From: Yersinia mollaretii ATCC 43969
GTDB lineage: Bacteria; Pseudomonadota; Gammaproteobacteria; Enterobacterales; Enterobacteriaceae
Length of the DNA: 64,000 nucleotides
Direction of reading: 5' to 3'
NCBI RefSeq assembly: GCF_013282725.1
Contig: NZ_CP054043.1
Location: forward strand, 3,286,001-3,350,000
Under the pieces are notes generated by a model. The model searched no databases. It was not told the origin of the DNA and worked only from the letters and a program-made list of their open reading frames with translations. The position numbers and the translations under genes are program-made. This document shows, piece by piece, positions 18,712 through 29,650 of this stretch; the stretch's first letter is position 1, and each line of letters opens with the position of its first letter.

Positions 18712-19395
18712 TTATGCGATGGCGGGTTGATAGGTGGAGATAATATCCAGCACCCCATTGATAATAAATTGTACCCCCATGCACACCAGCAAGAATCCCA
18801 TCAAGCGTGAAATAGCTTCAATGCCACTTTTGCCTACCCAGCGCATGATGGCTCCTGAGCTGAGCAGCGATCCCCATAGAATTAATGAGACAGAAAGAAA
18901 AATCAGTACCGGTGCGACCGTCACTACCCATGGGCTGAACAGGGTGTGGCCTTTCATGGAGGCGGCAGAGCTGATGATCATAGCGATCGTCCCCGGCCCC
19001 GCAGTGCTCGGCATTGCCAGCGGCACAAAGGCAATATTGATAGATTTGCGTTTCTTCAAATCCTGCGATTTTGCTTCTAGCTGAGTATCTTCGGCTGACT
19101 GTTGCGGGAAAAGCATACGAAAGCCGATAAAGGCAACAATCAAGCCGCCTGCGATTCGCAGACCGGGAATAGAAATACCAAAGGTGCTCATGACGACCTG
19201 ACCGGCGTAATAAGCAATAGTCATAATAAAGAAGACATAAATTGCGGCCATCTTCGATTGCTGATTGCGCTCTTCACTGGTCATATTGCCAGATAGCCCG
19301 AGCAAGAGGGCTACGGTTGTCAATGGGTTTGCCAATGGCAGCAACAATACTAAGCCTAAGCCAATGGCTTTAAATAATTCGAGAATACTTTGCAT
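18712..19395 (-). CDS. MarC-family (UPF0056) inner-membrane protein
   Basis: This 227-residue membrane protein of the MarC family has six hydrophobic segments and the conserved [17 protein letters not shown] near residues 13-29. A cytoplasmic loop rich in Gln, Glu and Lys (about 98-117) separates the halves, and the second half has [15 protein letters not shown]. The biochemical function of the family is unknown; a role in multiple antibiotic resistance was withdrawn for MarC. GGAG is eight bases before ATG 19395, preferred over GTG 19398. Confidence 0.88.
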   Translation of the reverse strand: MQSILELFKAIGLGLVLLLPLANPLTTVALLLGLSGNMTSEERNQQSKMAAIYVFFIMTIAYYAGQVVMSTFGISIPGLRIAGGLIVAFIGFRMLFPQQSAEDTQLEAKSQDLKKRKSINIAFVPLAMPSTAGPGTIAMIISSAASMKGHTLFSPWVVTVAPVLIFLSVSLILWGSLLSSGAIMRWVGKSGIEAISRLMGFLLVCMGVQFIINGVLDIISTYQPAIA

Positions 19396-19689
19396 CACTG
19401 TTGCTCCGAAATAGCATCAAACGTGCCCGATGAAAGTAAAACTTATCAGGCAATTATTCGCGCTTAGATAAATAAATTTACACGCGATATTATGGCTTAC
19501 CTTGTCACTCTACGCGATACGTCGGGCAAAAGGCTATCTCAGATTGACTGAGTAGTGCCAACACCGCTGCGGCTTCAAGTACCAAGGGTATTTGTGATAC
19601 AGATCAAATACCCTGCGGGCAACAGTTGGTTCACTGCAACAGATCAAGAATAATCACGTCGGAATCAATTTTTTGCGGGGAATAGGATT
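19396..19689. other. Region upstream of the marC-like gene with an ERIC-like half element
   Basis: This stretch holds the marC-side promoter region. Near 19540-19592 there is a half-element (TGACTGAGTAG, TGCCAACACCGCTGCGGCTTC, AGGGTAT) resembling one arm of an ERIC repeat. AGGGTATTTG and CAAATACCCT at 19585-19613 form a short hairpin. No gene is seen. Confidence 0.4.
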
Positions 19690-19941
19690 TTGTGCATTTG
19701 TGATATTAGTGTTGAAGATGAATATACTCGCCAGCCTTTATCGGCATCTGCGGCATGGGTATTGGATACACAAGCCGCACGAGCTCGTGGTCGTTTGCGC
19801 TTTTTAAAACCAAAGCGCGAGGCTCGCCCGCGTTGGCGTTTAGCGCCGTTAAAAGATACCTACGAAATTCGCTTTTACCCACACAGATTGCCTGAACTCT
19901 GGTTTTTCAGCGCGGAAAGTGCAGCCAGAAAACGACTCTAA
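19690..19941 (+). CDS. Small basic protein of unknown function
   Basis: This 83-residue frame starts at TTG 19690, with GGGGA about eight bases upstream. I recognise no family. The protein is rich in Arg and Lys (KPKREARPRWRLAPLKD, near residues 40-56) and has no signal peptide or membrane segment. Codon use looks ordinary for the region. Its end overlaps the next small frame by 23 bases in another register. It could be real, or the residue of a longer gene. Confidence 0.4.
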   Translation: MCICDISVEDEYTRQPLSASAAWVLDTQAARARGRLRFLKPKREARPRWRLAPLKDTYEIRFYPHRLPELWFFSAESAARKRL

Positions 19942-20104
19942 TCTCCCCACATTAAGAGCGGAGCTTATCTCACGTACCGTGTTTGGTAATAAAGTGTTCG
20001 ATTTGGAAAGAATTCACGGACTTAGTGATGACCCAATAGAGAGCATGGCAGTGTTTAAAGTCAGTGATGGATTAATCACTACAGCATGGTTCTACTTCAA
20101 ATAA
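19919..20104 (+). pseudogene. C-terminal remnant of a SnoaL/NTF2-like protein
   Basis: The 61-residue frame (GTG start) carries the last strands of a SnoaL-like/NTF2-fold protein: ELISRTVFGNKVFDLERIHG, then PIESMAVFKVSDGLITTAWFYF. Family members are usually about 110-130 residues. The upstream part of this reading frame does not look like the missing N-terminal half, so a 5' truncation is the simplest reading. No good ribosome site precedes it. Confidence 0.55.
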
Positions 20105-20146
20105 CACGTTTTTTAATCCGCGACTTAATCTCGATTGGAACCTGGT

Positions 20147-20389
20147 ATGGCATTTACTGATAATGAACGTGATGTGCTGTTGGCCGTCAAAGGCGTAGGG
20201 CCGACGGTAGTGACTCGTCTTGAACAACTTGGTTTCACCTCGCTTCTCCAGCTTAGTCAGGCAGATATGAGCGAAATTGTCAGCAGTGCCGCAGCCATGA
20301 CGGGCTCGACGTGTTGGAAAAACAGCCCTCAGGCCCGCACTGCCATTCAGGCAGCGATTGACATGGCTAAAACCCACTCACCTACGTGA
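20147..20389 (+). CDS. Helix-hairpin-helix small protein
   Basis: This 80-residue protein has a helix-hairpin-helix signature near residues 11-35 (LLAVKGVGPTVVTRLEQLG, then FTSLLQLSQ). A second helical pair follows. Such motifs bind DNA non-specifically or occur in small stand-alone proteins of unknown role. The frame opens four codons earlier, but ATG 20147 with GGAACC upstream gives the compact domain. It starts 42 bases after the SnoaL remnant and may share its transcript. Confidence 0.65.
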   Translation: MAFTDNERDVLLAVKGVGPTVVTRLEQLGFTSLLQLSQADMSEIVSSAAAMTGSTCWKNSPQARTAIQAAIDMAKTHSPT

Positions 20390-20459
20390 ATCGGTTTCAG
20401 CCGCTCTCCTCGCAAATATCTCTTCCCTCAATCGTTGTTCCGGCATGAGCTTGCGCGAT

Positions 20460-20642
20460 TTATCGCTTTTCCTGCGGTCTGGCTGGATAGGGTTGCAGCA
20501 AGTCATCCAGAATTTTCATCCTTTCGTCTACCGGAATATAGAGCCAGCGGGTAAACCAAGGCGTTTGTGCTGTGCATTGCTTATCTGTTTGGCGGAAGTA
20601 GCGCTCGAGATCTGACCGGCTGTTTGTCATATTTTGCATCAT
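20460..20642 (-). CDS. Small protein of unknown function with a strong ribosome site
   Basis: This 60-residue reverse-strand frame starts at tandem ATGs (20642 and 20639) behind AAGGAGAG at ideal spacing, the main reason to believe it. The peptide begins MMQNMTNSRSDLERYFRQ and contains two Cys-free amphipathic helices, the aromatic cluster TPWFTRWLYIPVDERM and a basic, Pro-rich end. I recognise no family. It converges with the helix-hairpin-helix gene. Confidence 0.6.
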   Translation of the reverse strand: MMQNMTNSRSDLERYFRQTDKQCTAQTPWFTRWLYIPVDERMKILDDLLQPYPARPQEKR

Positions 20643-20826
20643 ATTTCTCTCCTTGTTGACCACTGAACAGATCATAGGCACTAAAATGCGGAAGAAAAAC
20701 GGATGTAATCGATTTTGTTGTTCAGTATTTATGGATGGCGTGTTTAGATTTGTTTATGTGGGCCGTCGTGGGAAAAGGCCATCAGCAGGGCTTGTGTGAG
20801 AAATTCTGGGGAGTGGCCTAATAAAA

Positions 20827-20950
20827 CGCCCCGATTGCGTGAACAATCGGGGCGGCGTTCCAGTAACCATTGCTACACGGAAACGGAAATTGATTATGGG
20901 CACATCCTGTAGAAATAGCAATACACCTAGCGCATCTCAAAAGCAATAGA
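20827..20950 (-). ncRNA. Candidate small RNA ending in a strong terminator
   Basis: On the reverse strand a perfect 11-bp stem, CGCCCCGATTG and CAATCGGGGCG with a 6-base loop, is followed by TTTTATT, a textbook terminator (20820-20854). No protein frame ends just before it. The upstream sequence contains TATGAT as a possible -10 hexamer (20950-20955), which would give an RNA of roughly 110-120 bases. I cannot assign it to a known small RNA family. Confidence 0.4.
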
Positions 20951-20955
20951 TCATA

Positions 20956-20985
20956 ATGTAAATCATTGTTGGTGATGATTTACAT
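20956..20985. promoter_or_regulatory. Perfect 11-bp inverted repeat upstream of yqgA
   Basis: ATGTAAATCAT (20956-20966) and ATGATTTACAT (20975-20985) are exact inverse copies separated by eight bases. The site is 35 bases before yqgA and next to the possible -10 of the reverse-strand RNA candidate, as expected for a dimeric repressor or activator operator. I do not recognise the regulator. Confidence 0.55.
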
Positions 20986-21019
20986 CTTTACAGCGCATTT
21001 TAGCGATTAGGAGCAGGGA

Positions 21020-21733
21020 ATGATTGGCCCGTTTATTAACAGCGCAGGTATTATTCTGGGTGGTATTGTCGGCGTATTACTTGCCCGTCATGTTCCTAAA
21101 CGGCTGCAAGAAGGATTGCCGTCAACTTTTGCTTTGGCCTCTATCTCCATCGGTATCGTAATGGTGGTGAAAGTCCATTTTATGCCCGCCGTTATTTTGG
21201 CATTAATTATTGGGGCGGCTGTCGGAGAATTATTATCTTTGGAGCAGGGGGTAAAGTGGGGAGCTAATAAAACGCGCGGGCTGTTGGAGCGGGTTATCCC
21301 CTCGCGCAGTGCGTTGCCGCCGCAGGAATTTGCGCAAAGTTTCACGGCAATGATTGTGTTATTTTGCGCCAGCGGACTGGGGGTAGTCGGTTCTTTGACT
21401 GAAGGGATAACGGGTGATTTTCAGTTGCTATTGGTCAAAGCGCTGATGGATTTCTTCACTGCGCTGATATTTTCTATCTCACTCGGCATTGCTCTGGTCG
21501 CGATTGCCATTCCGCAATTGTTGATTCAAATCGCACTGGTTTTGTTAGCAAAACTCATCATGCCGTATATGGATGATATCGCCTTCGCTGATTTTTCGGC
21601 TTGCGGTGGGATTATTATGATTGCAGTAGGATTGCGTATTGCTCAAATTAAAATATTTGCGGTGGTCAATCTCTTACCCGCATTGCTGTTTGTGGTACCG
21701 ATATCCTATTTATGGCGCTATTTTATAGGGTAG
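21020..21733 (+). CDS. yqgA: DUF554-family membrane protein YqgA
   Basis: This 237-residue inner-membrane protein of the DUF554 (YqgA) family has about seven hydrophobic segments. The N-terminal glycine-rich helix (INSAGIILGGIVGVLLARHVPKRL) is typical of the family, whose function is unknown. AGGAGCAGG stands before the ATG. It is a single-gene unit and ends before a long hairpin. Confidence 0.88.
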   Translation: MIGPFINSAGIILGGIVGVLLARHVPKRLQEGLPSTFALASISIGIVMVVKVHFMPAVILALIIGAAVGELLSLEQGVKWGANKTRGLLERVIPSRSALPPQEFAQSFTAMIVLFCASGLGVVGSLTEGITGDFQLLLVKALMDFFTALIFSISLGIALVAIAIPQLLIQIALVLLAKLIMPYMDDIAFADFSACGGIIMIAVGLRIAQIKIFAVVNLLPALLFVVPISYLWRYFIG

Positions 21734-21785
21734 TCATTTTATAGGACGGTGGTTTATAGGGGGAGCAAGAGAGACGGGTAGATTT

Positions 21786-21836
21786 CTGAAACGGTAGGCT
21801 TCTTTGTCATATTCATCATCGAAGCGACCGTTTCAG
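21786..21836. terminator. Long hairpin between yqgA and the KTSC gene
   Basis: CTGAAACGGTAGGCTTC (21786-21802) and GAAGCGACCGTTTCAG (21821-21836) form a 16-bp stem with one bulge. No T-run follows, so it may be a structured transcript end or a small palindromic repeat rather than a classical terminator. It lies between convergent genes. Confidence 0.6.
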
Positions 21837-21874
21837 CATAATTTGATTATTTGTTTTAATGGATTATTTTTTAT

Positions 21875-22087
21875 TTAGCCAATTTTACGGCACAAGAACT
21901 TGCCTTTTATCACGCCATCAAAAAAACGACCTTTCGAAACTACAGACATAAAATTCTGATGAACGCGCTCAGGGACACCCAAATACTGATAAATCCCTTG
22001 TTCACGGAACTGTATCTCCAGCATGCGATTTTCAGGATCATAACCAATCGACAAAATTCTGGAAGATGTAACAGGTTGTCGCTGCAA
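21875..22087 (-). CDS. KTSC-domain protein
   Basis: This 70-residue protein consists of a single KTSC domain, a small fold named after conserved Lys, Thr, Ser and Cys residues and also found fused to some lysyl-tRNA synthetases. SSRILSIGYDPENRMLEIQF near residues 8-27 and the pattern YQYLGVPERVHQNFM near 33-47 are characteristic. It starts at TTG 22087 with GAGGG seven bases upstream. The function is not established; RNA or nucleotide binding has been suggested for the family. Confidence 0.75.
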   Translation of the reverse strand: MQRQPVTSSRILSIGYDPENRMLEIQFREQGIYQYLGVPERVHQNFMSVVSKGRFFDGVIKGKFLCRKIG

Positions 22088-22409
22088 TAGTTGACCCTCA
22101 GTTATACGGTGTTGATATTGTGCTGATCGTAGAGCAGTTTAAGCATGATAACTTTGTCGGCGATCATTATCACTGTTTGACTGGCGTATTAATAGATTAT
22201 TCGCTAGGCATTTTGTCATTGCATTAAGTGATGATAATATGACTTCACTTTATGGCATGATCTATGTCACAAAGTGAACTGTGTACACAGTTGCGTACCA
22301 ATATAACAAACGTGGGTTAAATTGATGTCGCAACTTTTTGAAATCAAACAATAATTACGTCTTACATGTGATCTGTCGTGTGGGTCACCACTGTAGATAA
22401 GGAATTAGA
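22088..22409 (+). promoter_or_regulatory. thrS leader and probable autogenous operator
   Basis: The 322 bases before thrS hold no gene. The last 100 bases closely resemble the E. coli thrS leader (GCAACTTTTTGAAATCAAACAA and a following TTACGTCTTAC). There, tRNA-like stem-loops with a CGU anticodon mimic let ThrRS repress its own translation. The specific folding here is inferred, not computed. Confidence 0.55.
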
Positions 22410-24338
22410 ATGCCTGTTATTACCCTTCCTGACGGCAGTCAGCGTCATTACGATCACGCCATTTCTGCGCTTGATGTTGCTTTAGATATCGGCCCCGGCT
22501 TGGCGAAAGCCTGTATTGCTGGGCGTGTTAATGGTGAATTGGTTGATGCCAGTGACCTGATCGAATCTGATGCTCAACTGGCCATTATCACCACCAAAGA
22601 TGCTGAAGGGCTGGAGATTCTCCGCCACTCTTGTGCGCACTTATTAGGGCACGCCATCAAGCAGCTTTGGCCTGATACCAAAATGGCAATCGGCCCTGTT
22701 ATCGACAACGGTTTCTATTACGATGTTGATATTGACCGCACCTTGACGCAGGAAGACTTGGATCTGCTGGAAAAGCGGATGCATGAACTTGCCGATAAAG
22801 ATTACGACGTCATCAAGAAAAAAGTCAGTTGGCAAGAGGCCCGCGACACTTTTGCTGCGCGTGGTGAAGATTATAAAGTGGCGATTCTCGATGAGAATAT
22901 CAGCCGCGATGATCGCCCTAGTCTATATCACCATGAAGAATATGTTGATATGTGCCGTGGTCCACACGTACCGAACATGCGTTTCTGCCATCACTTTAAG
23001 TTGCAGAAAACGTCCGGTGCTTACTGGCGTGGCGACAGCAAAAATAAGATGCTGCAACGTATTTACGGCACGGCTTGGGGTGATAAGAAGCAACTGAATG
23101 CTTATCTGCAACGTCTGGAAGAGGCGGCCAAACGCGACCATCGCAAGATTGGTAAGCAACTGGACCTTTACCACATGCAGGAAGAAGCACCCGGTATGGT
23201 GTTCTGGCACAACGACGGCTGGACTATCTTCCGTGAACTGGAAACTTTTGTGCGTATGAAGCTCAAAGAGTACCAGTATCAGGAAGTCAAAGGGCCGTTT
23301 ATGATGGACCGCGTGCTGTGGGAAAAAACTGGGCATTGGGAGAACTATGCTGAGCATATGTTCACCACATCCTCGGAAAACCGCGAGTACTGCATCAAGC
23401 CGATGAACTGCCCAGGGCATGTGCAGATTTTCAACCAAGGGTTGAAGTCATACCGTGACCTGCCATTGCGTATGGCTGAGTTCGGTAGCTGCCACCGTAA
23501 CGAACCTTCAGGCGCACTGCATGGCCTGATGCGTGTTCGTGGCTTTACTCAGGACGATGCACACATTTTCTGTACCGAAGAGCAGGTTCGCGACGAAGTG
23601 AACAGCTGCATCAAAATGGTGTACGACATGTACAGCACTTTTGGCTTCGAGAAGATTGTGGTCAAGCTCTCTACTCGCCCTGAAAAACGTATTGGTAGTG
23701 ATGAGCAATGGACCCGTGCTGAATCCGATTTGGCTGCTGCGCTGACTGAAAACGGGATTCCGTTTGATTATCAGCCGGGTGAAGGGGCGTTCTACGGTCC
23801 AAAAATTGAATTTACCTTGCATGATTGTTTGGATCGTGCGTGGCAGTGTGGTACCGTACAGCTCGATTTCTCATTACCGGGCCGCTTAAGTGCGTCTTAC
23901 ATCGGCGAAAATAACGATCGCCAGGTGCCGGTAATGATTCACCGGGCCATTTTGGGGTCAATAGAGCGCTTTATCGGTATATTAACCGAAGAGTATGCGG
24001 GCTTCTTCCCAACGTGGTTAGCTCCGGTACAAGTCGTGGTGATGAATATCACCGATAGCCAGTCTGATTATGTCCAACAAGTGACCAAAAAACTGCAAGA
24101 TGCGGGAATTAGGGCAAAAGCGGACTTGAGAAATGAGAAGATTGGCTTTAAAATTCGTGAACATACGTTGCGTCGAGTTCCATATATGTTGGTCTGTGGC
24201 GATAAAGAGGTCGAATCAGGCAAGATTGCCGTTCGTACCCGCCGTGGTAAAGACTTGGGAAGCTTAGATGTCAACGTGGTCGTAGACCAGCTGCTAGCAG
24301 AAATTCGCAGCCGTAGTCTTCATCAACTGGAGGAATAA
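22410..24338 (+). CDS. thrS: Threonyl-tRNA synthetase
   Basis: This class II synthetase of 642 residues charges tRNA-Thr. The N-terminal TGS domain occupies about residues 1-61. The editing domain follows, with [10 protein letters not shown] near 73-82. The catalytic core has motif 2 ([26 protein letters not shown] near 359-384) and the zinc ligands Cys in MNCPGH and two later His residues. The anticodon-binding domain is C-terminal. Its stop codon precedes the ATT start of infC by three bases, as in E. coli. Confidence 0.98.
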   Translation: MPVITLPDGSQRHYDHAISALDVALDIGPGLAKACIAGRVNGELVDASDLIESDAQLAIITTKDAEGLEILRHSCAHLLGHAIKQLWPDTKMAIGPVIDNGFYYDVDIDRTLTQEDLDLLEKRMHELADKDYDVIKKKVSWQEARDTFAARGEDYKVAILDENISRDDRPSLYHHEEYVDMCRGPHVPNMRFCHHFKLQKTSGAYWRGDSKNKMLQRIYGTAWGDKKQLNAYLQRLEEAAKRDHRKIGKQLDLYHMQEEAPGMVFWHNDGWTIFRELETFVRMKLKEYQYQEVKGPFMMDRVLWEKTGHWENYAEHMFTTSSENREYCIKPMNCPGHVQIFNQGLKSYRDLPLRMAEFGSCHRNEPSGALHGLMRVRGFTQDDAHIFCTEEQVRDEVNSCIKMVYDMYSTFGFEKIVVKLSTRPEKRIGSDEQWTRAESDLAAALTENGIPFDYQPGEGAFYGPKIEFTLHDCLDRAWQCGTVQLDFSLPGRLSASYIGENNDRQVPVMIHRAILGSIERFIGILTEEYAGFFPTWLAPVQVVVMNITDSQSDYVQQVTKKLQDAGIRAKADLRNEKIGFKIREHTLRRVPYMLVCGDKEVESGKIAVRTRRGKDLGSLDVNVVVDQLLAEIRSRSLHQLEE

Positions 24339-24341
24339 AGT

Positions 24342-24893
24342 ATTAAAGGCGGAAAACGAGTTCAACCGGCGCGTCCTAATCGCATCAACAAAGAGATTCG
24401 CGCCACAGAAGTTCGCTTAACAGGCGTCGATGGTGAGCAGATTGGCATTGTCAGTCTGAACGAAGCTCTTGAAAAAGCTGAGGAAGCTGGTGTTGATTTA
24501 GTAGAAATCAGTCCGAATGCCGAGCCGCCGGTTTGCCGAATCATGGATTACGGCAAATTCCTCTATGAGAAGAGCAAGTCGACAAAAGAACAGAAGAAGA
24601 AGCAAAAAGTCATTCAGGTCAAGGAAATTAAATTCCGTCCTGGTACCGATGATGGCGACTATCAGGTCAAACTACGCAACCTGATTCGCTTTCTGGAAGA
24701 TGGCGATAAAGCCAAAATCACCCTGCGATTCCGCGGACGTGAAATGGCGCACCAACAGATCGGCATGGAAGTCCTTAACCGTGTCAAAAAAGATCTGACT
24801 GAAGATTCTGATTTAGCCGTCGTGGAGTCTTTCCCGACTCGTATCGAAGGCCGTCAGATGATCATGGTGCTCGCACCTAAGAAGAGACAGTAA
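24342..24893 (+). CDS. infC: Translation initiation factor IF-3, non-canonical ATT start
   Basis: IF-3 (183 residues) binds the 30S subunit and enforces correct start-codon choice. The frame has no ATG until 24543, but homology to E. coli IF-3 runs back to an ATT at 24342 ([19 protein letters not shown] follows). GGAGGAA of the ribosome site lies inside the end of thrS. The rare ATT codon is the basis of IF-3 autoregulation, because IF-3 rejects it. The N- and C-terminal domains are both complete. The C-terminal region has three more residues than E. coli (KKDLTEDSD). Confidence 0.96.
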   Translation: MKGGKRVQPARPNRINKEIRATEVRLTGVDGEQIGIVSLNEALEKAEEAGVDLVEISPNAEPPVCRIMDYGKFLYEKSKSTKEQKKKQKVIQVKEIKFRPGTDDGDYQVKLRNLIRFLEDGDKAKITLRFRGREMAHQQIGMEVLNRVKKDLTEDSDLAVVESFPTRIEGRQMIMVLAPKKRQ

Positions 24894-24953
24894 GGCACTC
24901 AAGTAACAGGCTTCTCTGCGCTTGCGCAGCAAGAGGTCTGTTCGCCTAGCTAG

Positions 24954-25187
<234 letters not shown>

Positions 25188-25215
25188 GTAATTTTGGTTT
25201 GAATTAAGACGATAG

Positions 25216-25581
<366 letters not shown>

Positions 25582-25591
25582 GTCAGAATTG

Positions 25592-25616
25592 AAGAGGGAG
25601 CTTGTCTCCCTCTTTT
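25592..25616 (+). terminator. Terminator after rplT
   Basis: AAGAGGGAG (25592-25600) and CTCCCTCTT (25606-25614) form a 9-bp stem with a 5-base loop followed by TTAATCTTT. It separates the ribosomal genes from the pheMST unit. Confidence 0.85.
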
Positions 25617-25649
25617 AATCTTTAGCTTCTAAGCAATAAGGTCATCGTT

Positions 25650-25697
25650 ATGATGCATACCGTTACTTTTCGCTTCTTTTTTTACTTTAGCGCCTGA
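25650..25697 (+). CDS. pheM: pheST leader peptide PheM
   Basis: This 15-residue peptide, MMHTVTFRFFFYFSA, contains four Phe residues in a row-like cluster (FRFFFYF), as in the E. coli PheM leader. Ribosome stalling at these codons when charged tRNA-Phe is scarce favours the antiterminator and switches on pheST. Too short for routine gene calling; found from its composition, position and the attenuator that follows. Confidence 0.9.
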   Translation: MMHTVTFRFFFYFSA

Positions 25698-25702
25698 TTT
25701 CA

Positions 25703-25772
25703 GGAGGCTTGCGCGTAAGAATAGAAACGAAAAATAACGCCAAAGCCTCCCATCGTGGAGGCTTTTTTATTT
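25703..25772 (+). promoter_or_regulatory. pheST transcription attenuator
   Basis: The terminator is AAGCCTCC (25743-25750) paired with GGAGGCTT (25757-25764), then TTTTATTTTTT. An exact second copy of GGAGGCTT lies at 25703-25710, just past the pheM stop. It can pair with the same AAGCCTCC to form the antiterminator. The two mutually exclusive stems are directly visible. Confidence 0.92.
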
Positions 25773-25817
25773 TTTACTCTACAGCACTATGGTGATGAGA
25801 GTGGGGGGTAGCTCTGA

Positions 25818-26861
<1,044 letters not shown>

Positions 26862-26875
26862 GGCGGGAATATCTC

Positions 26876-29263
26876 ATGAAATTCAGTGAACTTTGGTTAC
26901 GCGAATGGGTAAACCCAGCCATTAGCAGTGATGAATTAGCCCATCAAATTACGATGGCCGGTTTAGAGGTTGATGGCGTAGAGTCAGTCGCTGGCGAGTT
27001 TAATGGCGTTGTTGTCGGCCATGTCGTGGAGTGTGGTCAGCATCCCAATGCAGATAAGTTGCGTGTGACCAAAATTGATGTGGGCGGCGAGCGCTTGCTG
27101 GACATCGTTTGTGGCGCACCGAACTGCCGTCAGGGCCTGAAAGTGGCGGTGGCGACTGTCGGTGCTGTTCTGCCGGGTGATTTCAAGATTAAAGCCGCTA
27201 AACTGCGTGGTGAGCCATCAGAAGGTATGCTGTGCTCTTTCTCTGAGTTGGCAATTTCAGACGATCACGACGGTATTATCGAGCTGCCTGCTGATGCTCC
27301 CATTGGTGTTGATGTGCGGGAATACCTACAGCTGAATGATAAAACCATTGAAATCAGCGTGACACCCAACCGCGCCGACTGTCTGGGCATTATCGGTGTC
27401 GCCCGTGATGTCGCAGTGGTTAACCAACTGCCATTAACTGAGCCGGATATGAGCCCAGTGGCCGCCTCTATCAGTGATACTTTCCCGATCCGCGTCGATG
27501 CGCCGCAAGCTTGCCCGCGCTATTTGGGCCGAGTGGTGAAGGACATTAATGTCAAAGCTGCCACTCCACTGTGGATGCGTGAGAAATTGCGTCGCTGCGG
27601 TATTCGCTCGATTGATCCAGTAGTGGACGTCACTAACTTCGTCTTGCTGGAGTTAGGTCAGCCCATGCATGCGTTTGATCTGGACCGCATTGAGGGCGGG
27701 ATTGTTGTCCGTCTGGCGGCTGAAGACGAAGAGCTGACTCTCTTGGACGGTACAAAAGCCAAATTGAAGGCTGACACTTTGGTGATTGCCGACCAACAAA
27801 AGCCGCTGGCGATGGCGGGTATCTTTGGCGGTGAGCATTCTGGTGTTAATGAAGAGACCCGCAACGTGTTGCTGGAGTCTGCCTTCTTTAATCCATTGTC
27901 AATTACAGGCCGTGCGCGTCGTCATGGCTTGCATACCGATGCTTCTCATCGTTATGAACGTGGTGTTGACCCTGCGTTGCAGCATAAAGCAATTGAGCGC
28001 GCGACTCGTCTATTGATTGATATCTGTGGCGGTGAAGCTGGTCCAGTTATTGATGTGACGGCAACCGAAGCGTTGCCCAAACGCGCCACGATCACACTGC
28101 GCCGTGAGAAGCTGGACCGCTTAATCGGCCATCATGTGCCTTCTGAGCAAGTGAGTGACATTCTGCGCCGCCTAGGTTGTCAGGTGACGGAGCTTGGCGC
28201 TGACTGGCAGGCCGTCGCACCAAGCTGGCGTTTCGATATGGAGATCGAAGAAGATTTGGTGGAAGAAGTTGCCCGTATCTACGGCTATAACAATATTCCT
28301 GACGTGCCTGTCAAAGCTGATCTGGTGATGACCAAACACCGCGAAGCTGACTTACCCCTGAAGCGAGTAAAAACAGCATTAGTGGATCGCGGCTATCAAG
28401 AAGCAATTACTTACAGTTTTGTTGACCCAAAAGTGCAGGCACTGCTGCACCCGCAACAAGACGCGCTAATTTTGCCAAGTCCGATCTCTGTTGATATGTC
28501 TGCAATGCGTTTGTCATTGTTGACCGGTTTACTGTCAGCGGTGGTTTATAACCAGAATCGCCAACAATCTCGCTTACGTTTATTTGAAAGCGGTTTGCGC
28601 TTTGTCCCTGATGCAACAGCAGATCTTGGGGTTCGACAGGATGTCATGCTGGCTGGCGTCATCGCTGGGCATCGTTACGAAGAGCATTGGGATCTAGTGC
28701 GTCAGCCGATTGACTTCTATGATTTGAAGGGCGATCTGGAAGCAATTCTGGAGCTTACCGGCAAATTATCAGATGTTCAGTTCCGTGCTGAATCACATCC
28801 TGCACTGCATCCAGGGCAGAGCGCTGCAATTTATTTATCAGGGGAACACATTGGTTTCATTGGTGTAGTTCATCCTGAGCTGGAACGTAAGCTGGATCTG
28901 AATGGTCGAACTGTGGTGTTCGAAGTGCAATGGAACAAGCTCGCAGACCGCGCTGTGCCTCAAGCCAACGAGATTTCTCGCTTCCCGGCAAACCGTCGTG
29001 ATATCGCTGTTGTGGTGGCTGAAAACGTTCCCGCAGAAGATATTTTGGCAGAGTGTAAGAAAGTTGGCGCAAATCAGGTAGTTGGCGTAAACTTGTTTGA
29101 TGTGTACCGTGGCAAGGGCGTAGCAGAAGGTTATAAGAGTCTGGCTATTAGTCTGGTGTTGCAGGATACCGCCCGTACACTGGAAGAAGAGGAGATCGCC
29201 GCTACCGTTGCAAGATGTGTAGAGGCGTTAAAACAGCGATTCCAAGCATCCTTGAGGGATTGA
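26876..29263 (+). CDS. pheT: Phenylalanyl-tRNA synthetase beta subunit
   Basis: This 795-residue subunit carries the tRNA-binding and editing functions. It has an N-terminal OB-fold tRNA-binding domain (about residues 40-150), B3/B4 editing domains, B5 domains and a C-terminal ferredoxin-fold anticodon domain ([12 protein letters not shown] near 703-714). Length equals the E. coli protein. It is followed by ihfA after only four bases. Confidence 0.98.
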   Translation: MKFSELWLREWVNPAISSDELAHQITMAGLEVDGVESVAGEFNGVVVGHVVECGQHPNADKLRVTKIDVGGERLLDIVCGAPNCRQGLKVAVATVGAVLPGDFKIKAAKLRGEPSEGMLCSFSELAISDDHDGIIELPADAPIGVDVREYLQLNDKTIEISVTPNRADCLGIIGVARDVAVVNQLPLTEPDMSPVAASISDTFPIRVDAPQACPRYLGRVVKDINVKAATPLWMREKLRRCGIRSIDPVVDVTNFVLLELGQPMHAFDLDRIEGGIVVRLAAEDEELTLLDGTKAKLKADTLVIADQQKPLAMAGIFGGEHSGVNEETRNVLLESAFFNPLSITGRARRHGLHTDASHRYERGVDPALQHKAIERATRLLIDICGGEAGPVIDVTATEALPKRATITLRREKLDRLIGHHVPSEQVSDILRRLGCQVTELGADWQAVAPSWRFDMEIEEDLVEEVARIYGYNNIPDVPVKADLVMTKHREADLPLKRVKTALVDRGYQEAITYSFVDPKVQALLHPQQDALILPSPISVDMSAMRLSLLTGLLSAVVYNQNRQQSRLRLFESGLRFVPDATADLGVRQDVMLAGVIAGHRYEEHWDLVRQPIDFYDLKGDLEAILELTGKLSDVQFRAESHPALHPGQSAAIYLSGEHIGFIGVVHPELERKLDLNGRTVVFEVQWNKLADRAVPQANEISRFPANRRDIAVVVAENVPAEDILAECKKVGANQVVGVNLFDVYRGKGVAEGYKSLAISLVLQDTARTLEEEEIAATVARCVEALKQRFQASLRD

Positions 29264-29267
29264 ACCT

Positions 29268-29564
29268 ATGGCGCTTACTAAAGCTGAAATGTCAGAACAT
29301 CTATTTGAAAAGCTAGGGCTTAGCAAACGAGATGCCAAAGATCTGGTCGAGTTATTCTTTGAGGAAGTACGTCGTGCTCTCGAGAATGGTGAACAGGTCA
29401 AACTGTCTGGCTTTGGCAATTTTGATCTGCGAGACAAGAACCAACGTCCGGGCCGTAATCCGAAGACGGGTGAGGACATCCCTATTACGGCGCGCCGTGT
29501 GGTGACTTTCCGTCCAGGGCAAAAGCTAAAAAGCCGAGTAGAGGGTGCCACTCCAAAAGAGTGA
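29268..29564 (+). CDS. ihfA: Integration host factor alpha subunit
   Basis: This 98-residue DNA-bending protein of the HU/IHF family forms a heterodimer with IhfB. The family motif [21 protein letters not shown] spans about residues 46-66; its Pro at the tip of the beta arm intercalates into DNA. It is coupled to pheT, as in E. coli, and ends before a strong terminator. Confidence 0.98.
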   Translation: MALTKAEMSEHLFEKLGLSKRDAKDLVELFFEEVRRALENGEQVKLSGFGNFDLRDKNQRPGRNPKTGEDIPITARRVVTFRPGQKLKSRVEGATPKE

Positions 29565-29580
29565 GTGTTTCTCGAAACAA

Positions 29581-29604
29581 AAGGCCGCGCAAGCGGCCTT
29601 TTTC
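29581..29604 (+). terminator. Terminator after ihfA
   Basis: AAGGCCGC, a GCAA tetraloop and GCGGCCTT are followed by TTTC. It closes the thrS-to-ihfA block. Confidence 0.92.
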
Positions 29605-29650
29605 TTGTCTGTAACGTGTTGAAATTCAGTGATGACCTGTCCTAAATACC

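Noticed and set aside
20827..20950. Identity of the small-RNA candidate with Spot 42 or another known sRNA
   Set aside because: The terminator resembles the GC-rich stem of Spot 42 in style, but the body does not match it or other enterobacterial sRNAs I can recall, so no name was assigned.
24543..24893. A 116-residue IF-3-like gene starting at ATG 24543
   Set aside because: Homology to IF-3 continues 67 codons upstream in frame to an ATT start, so this is an internal Met.
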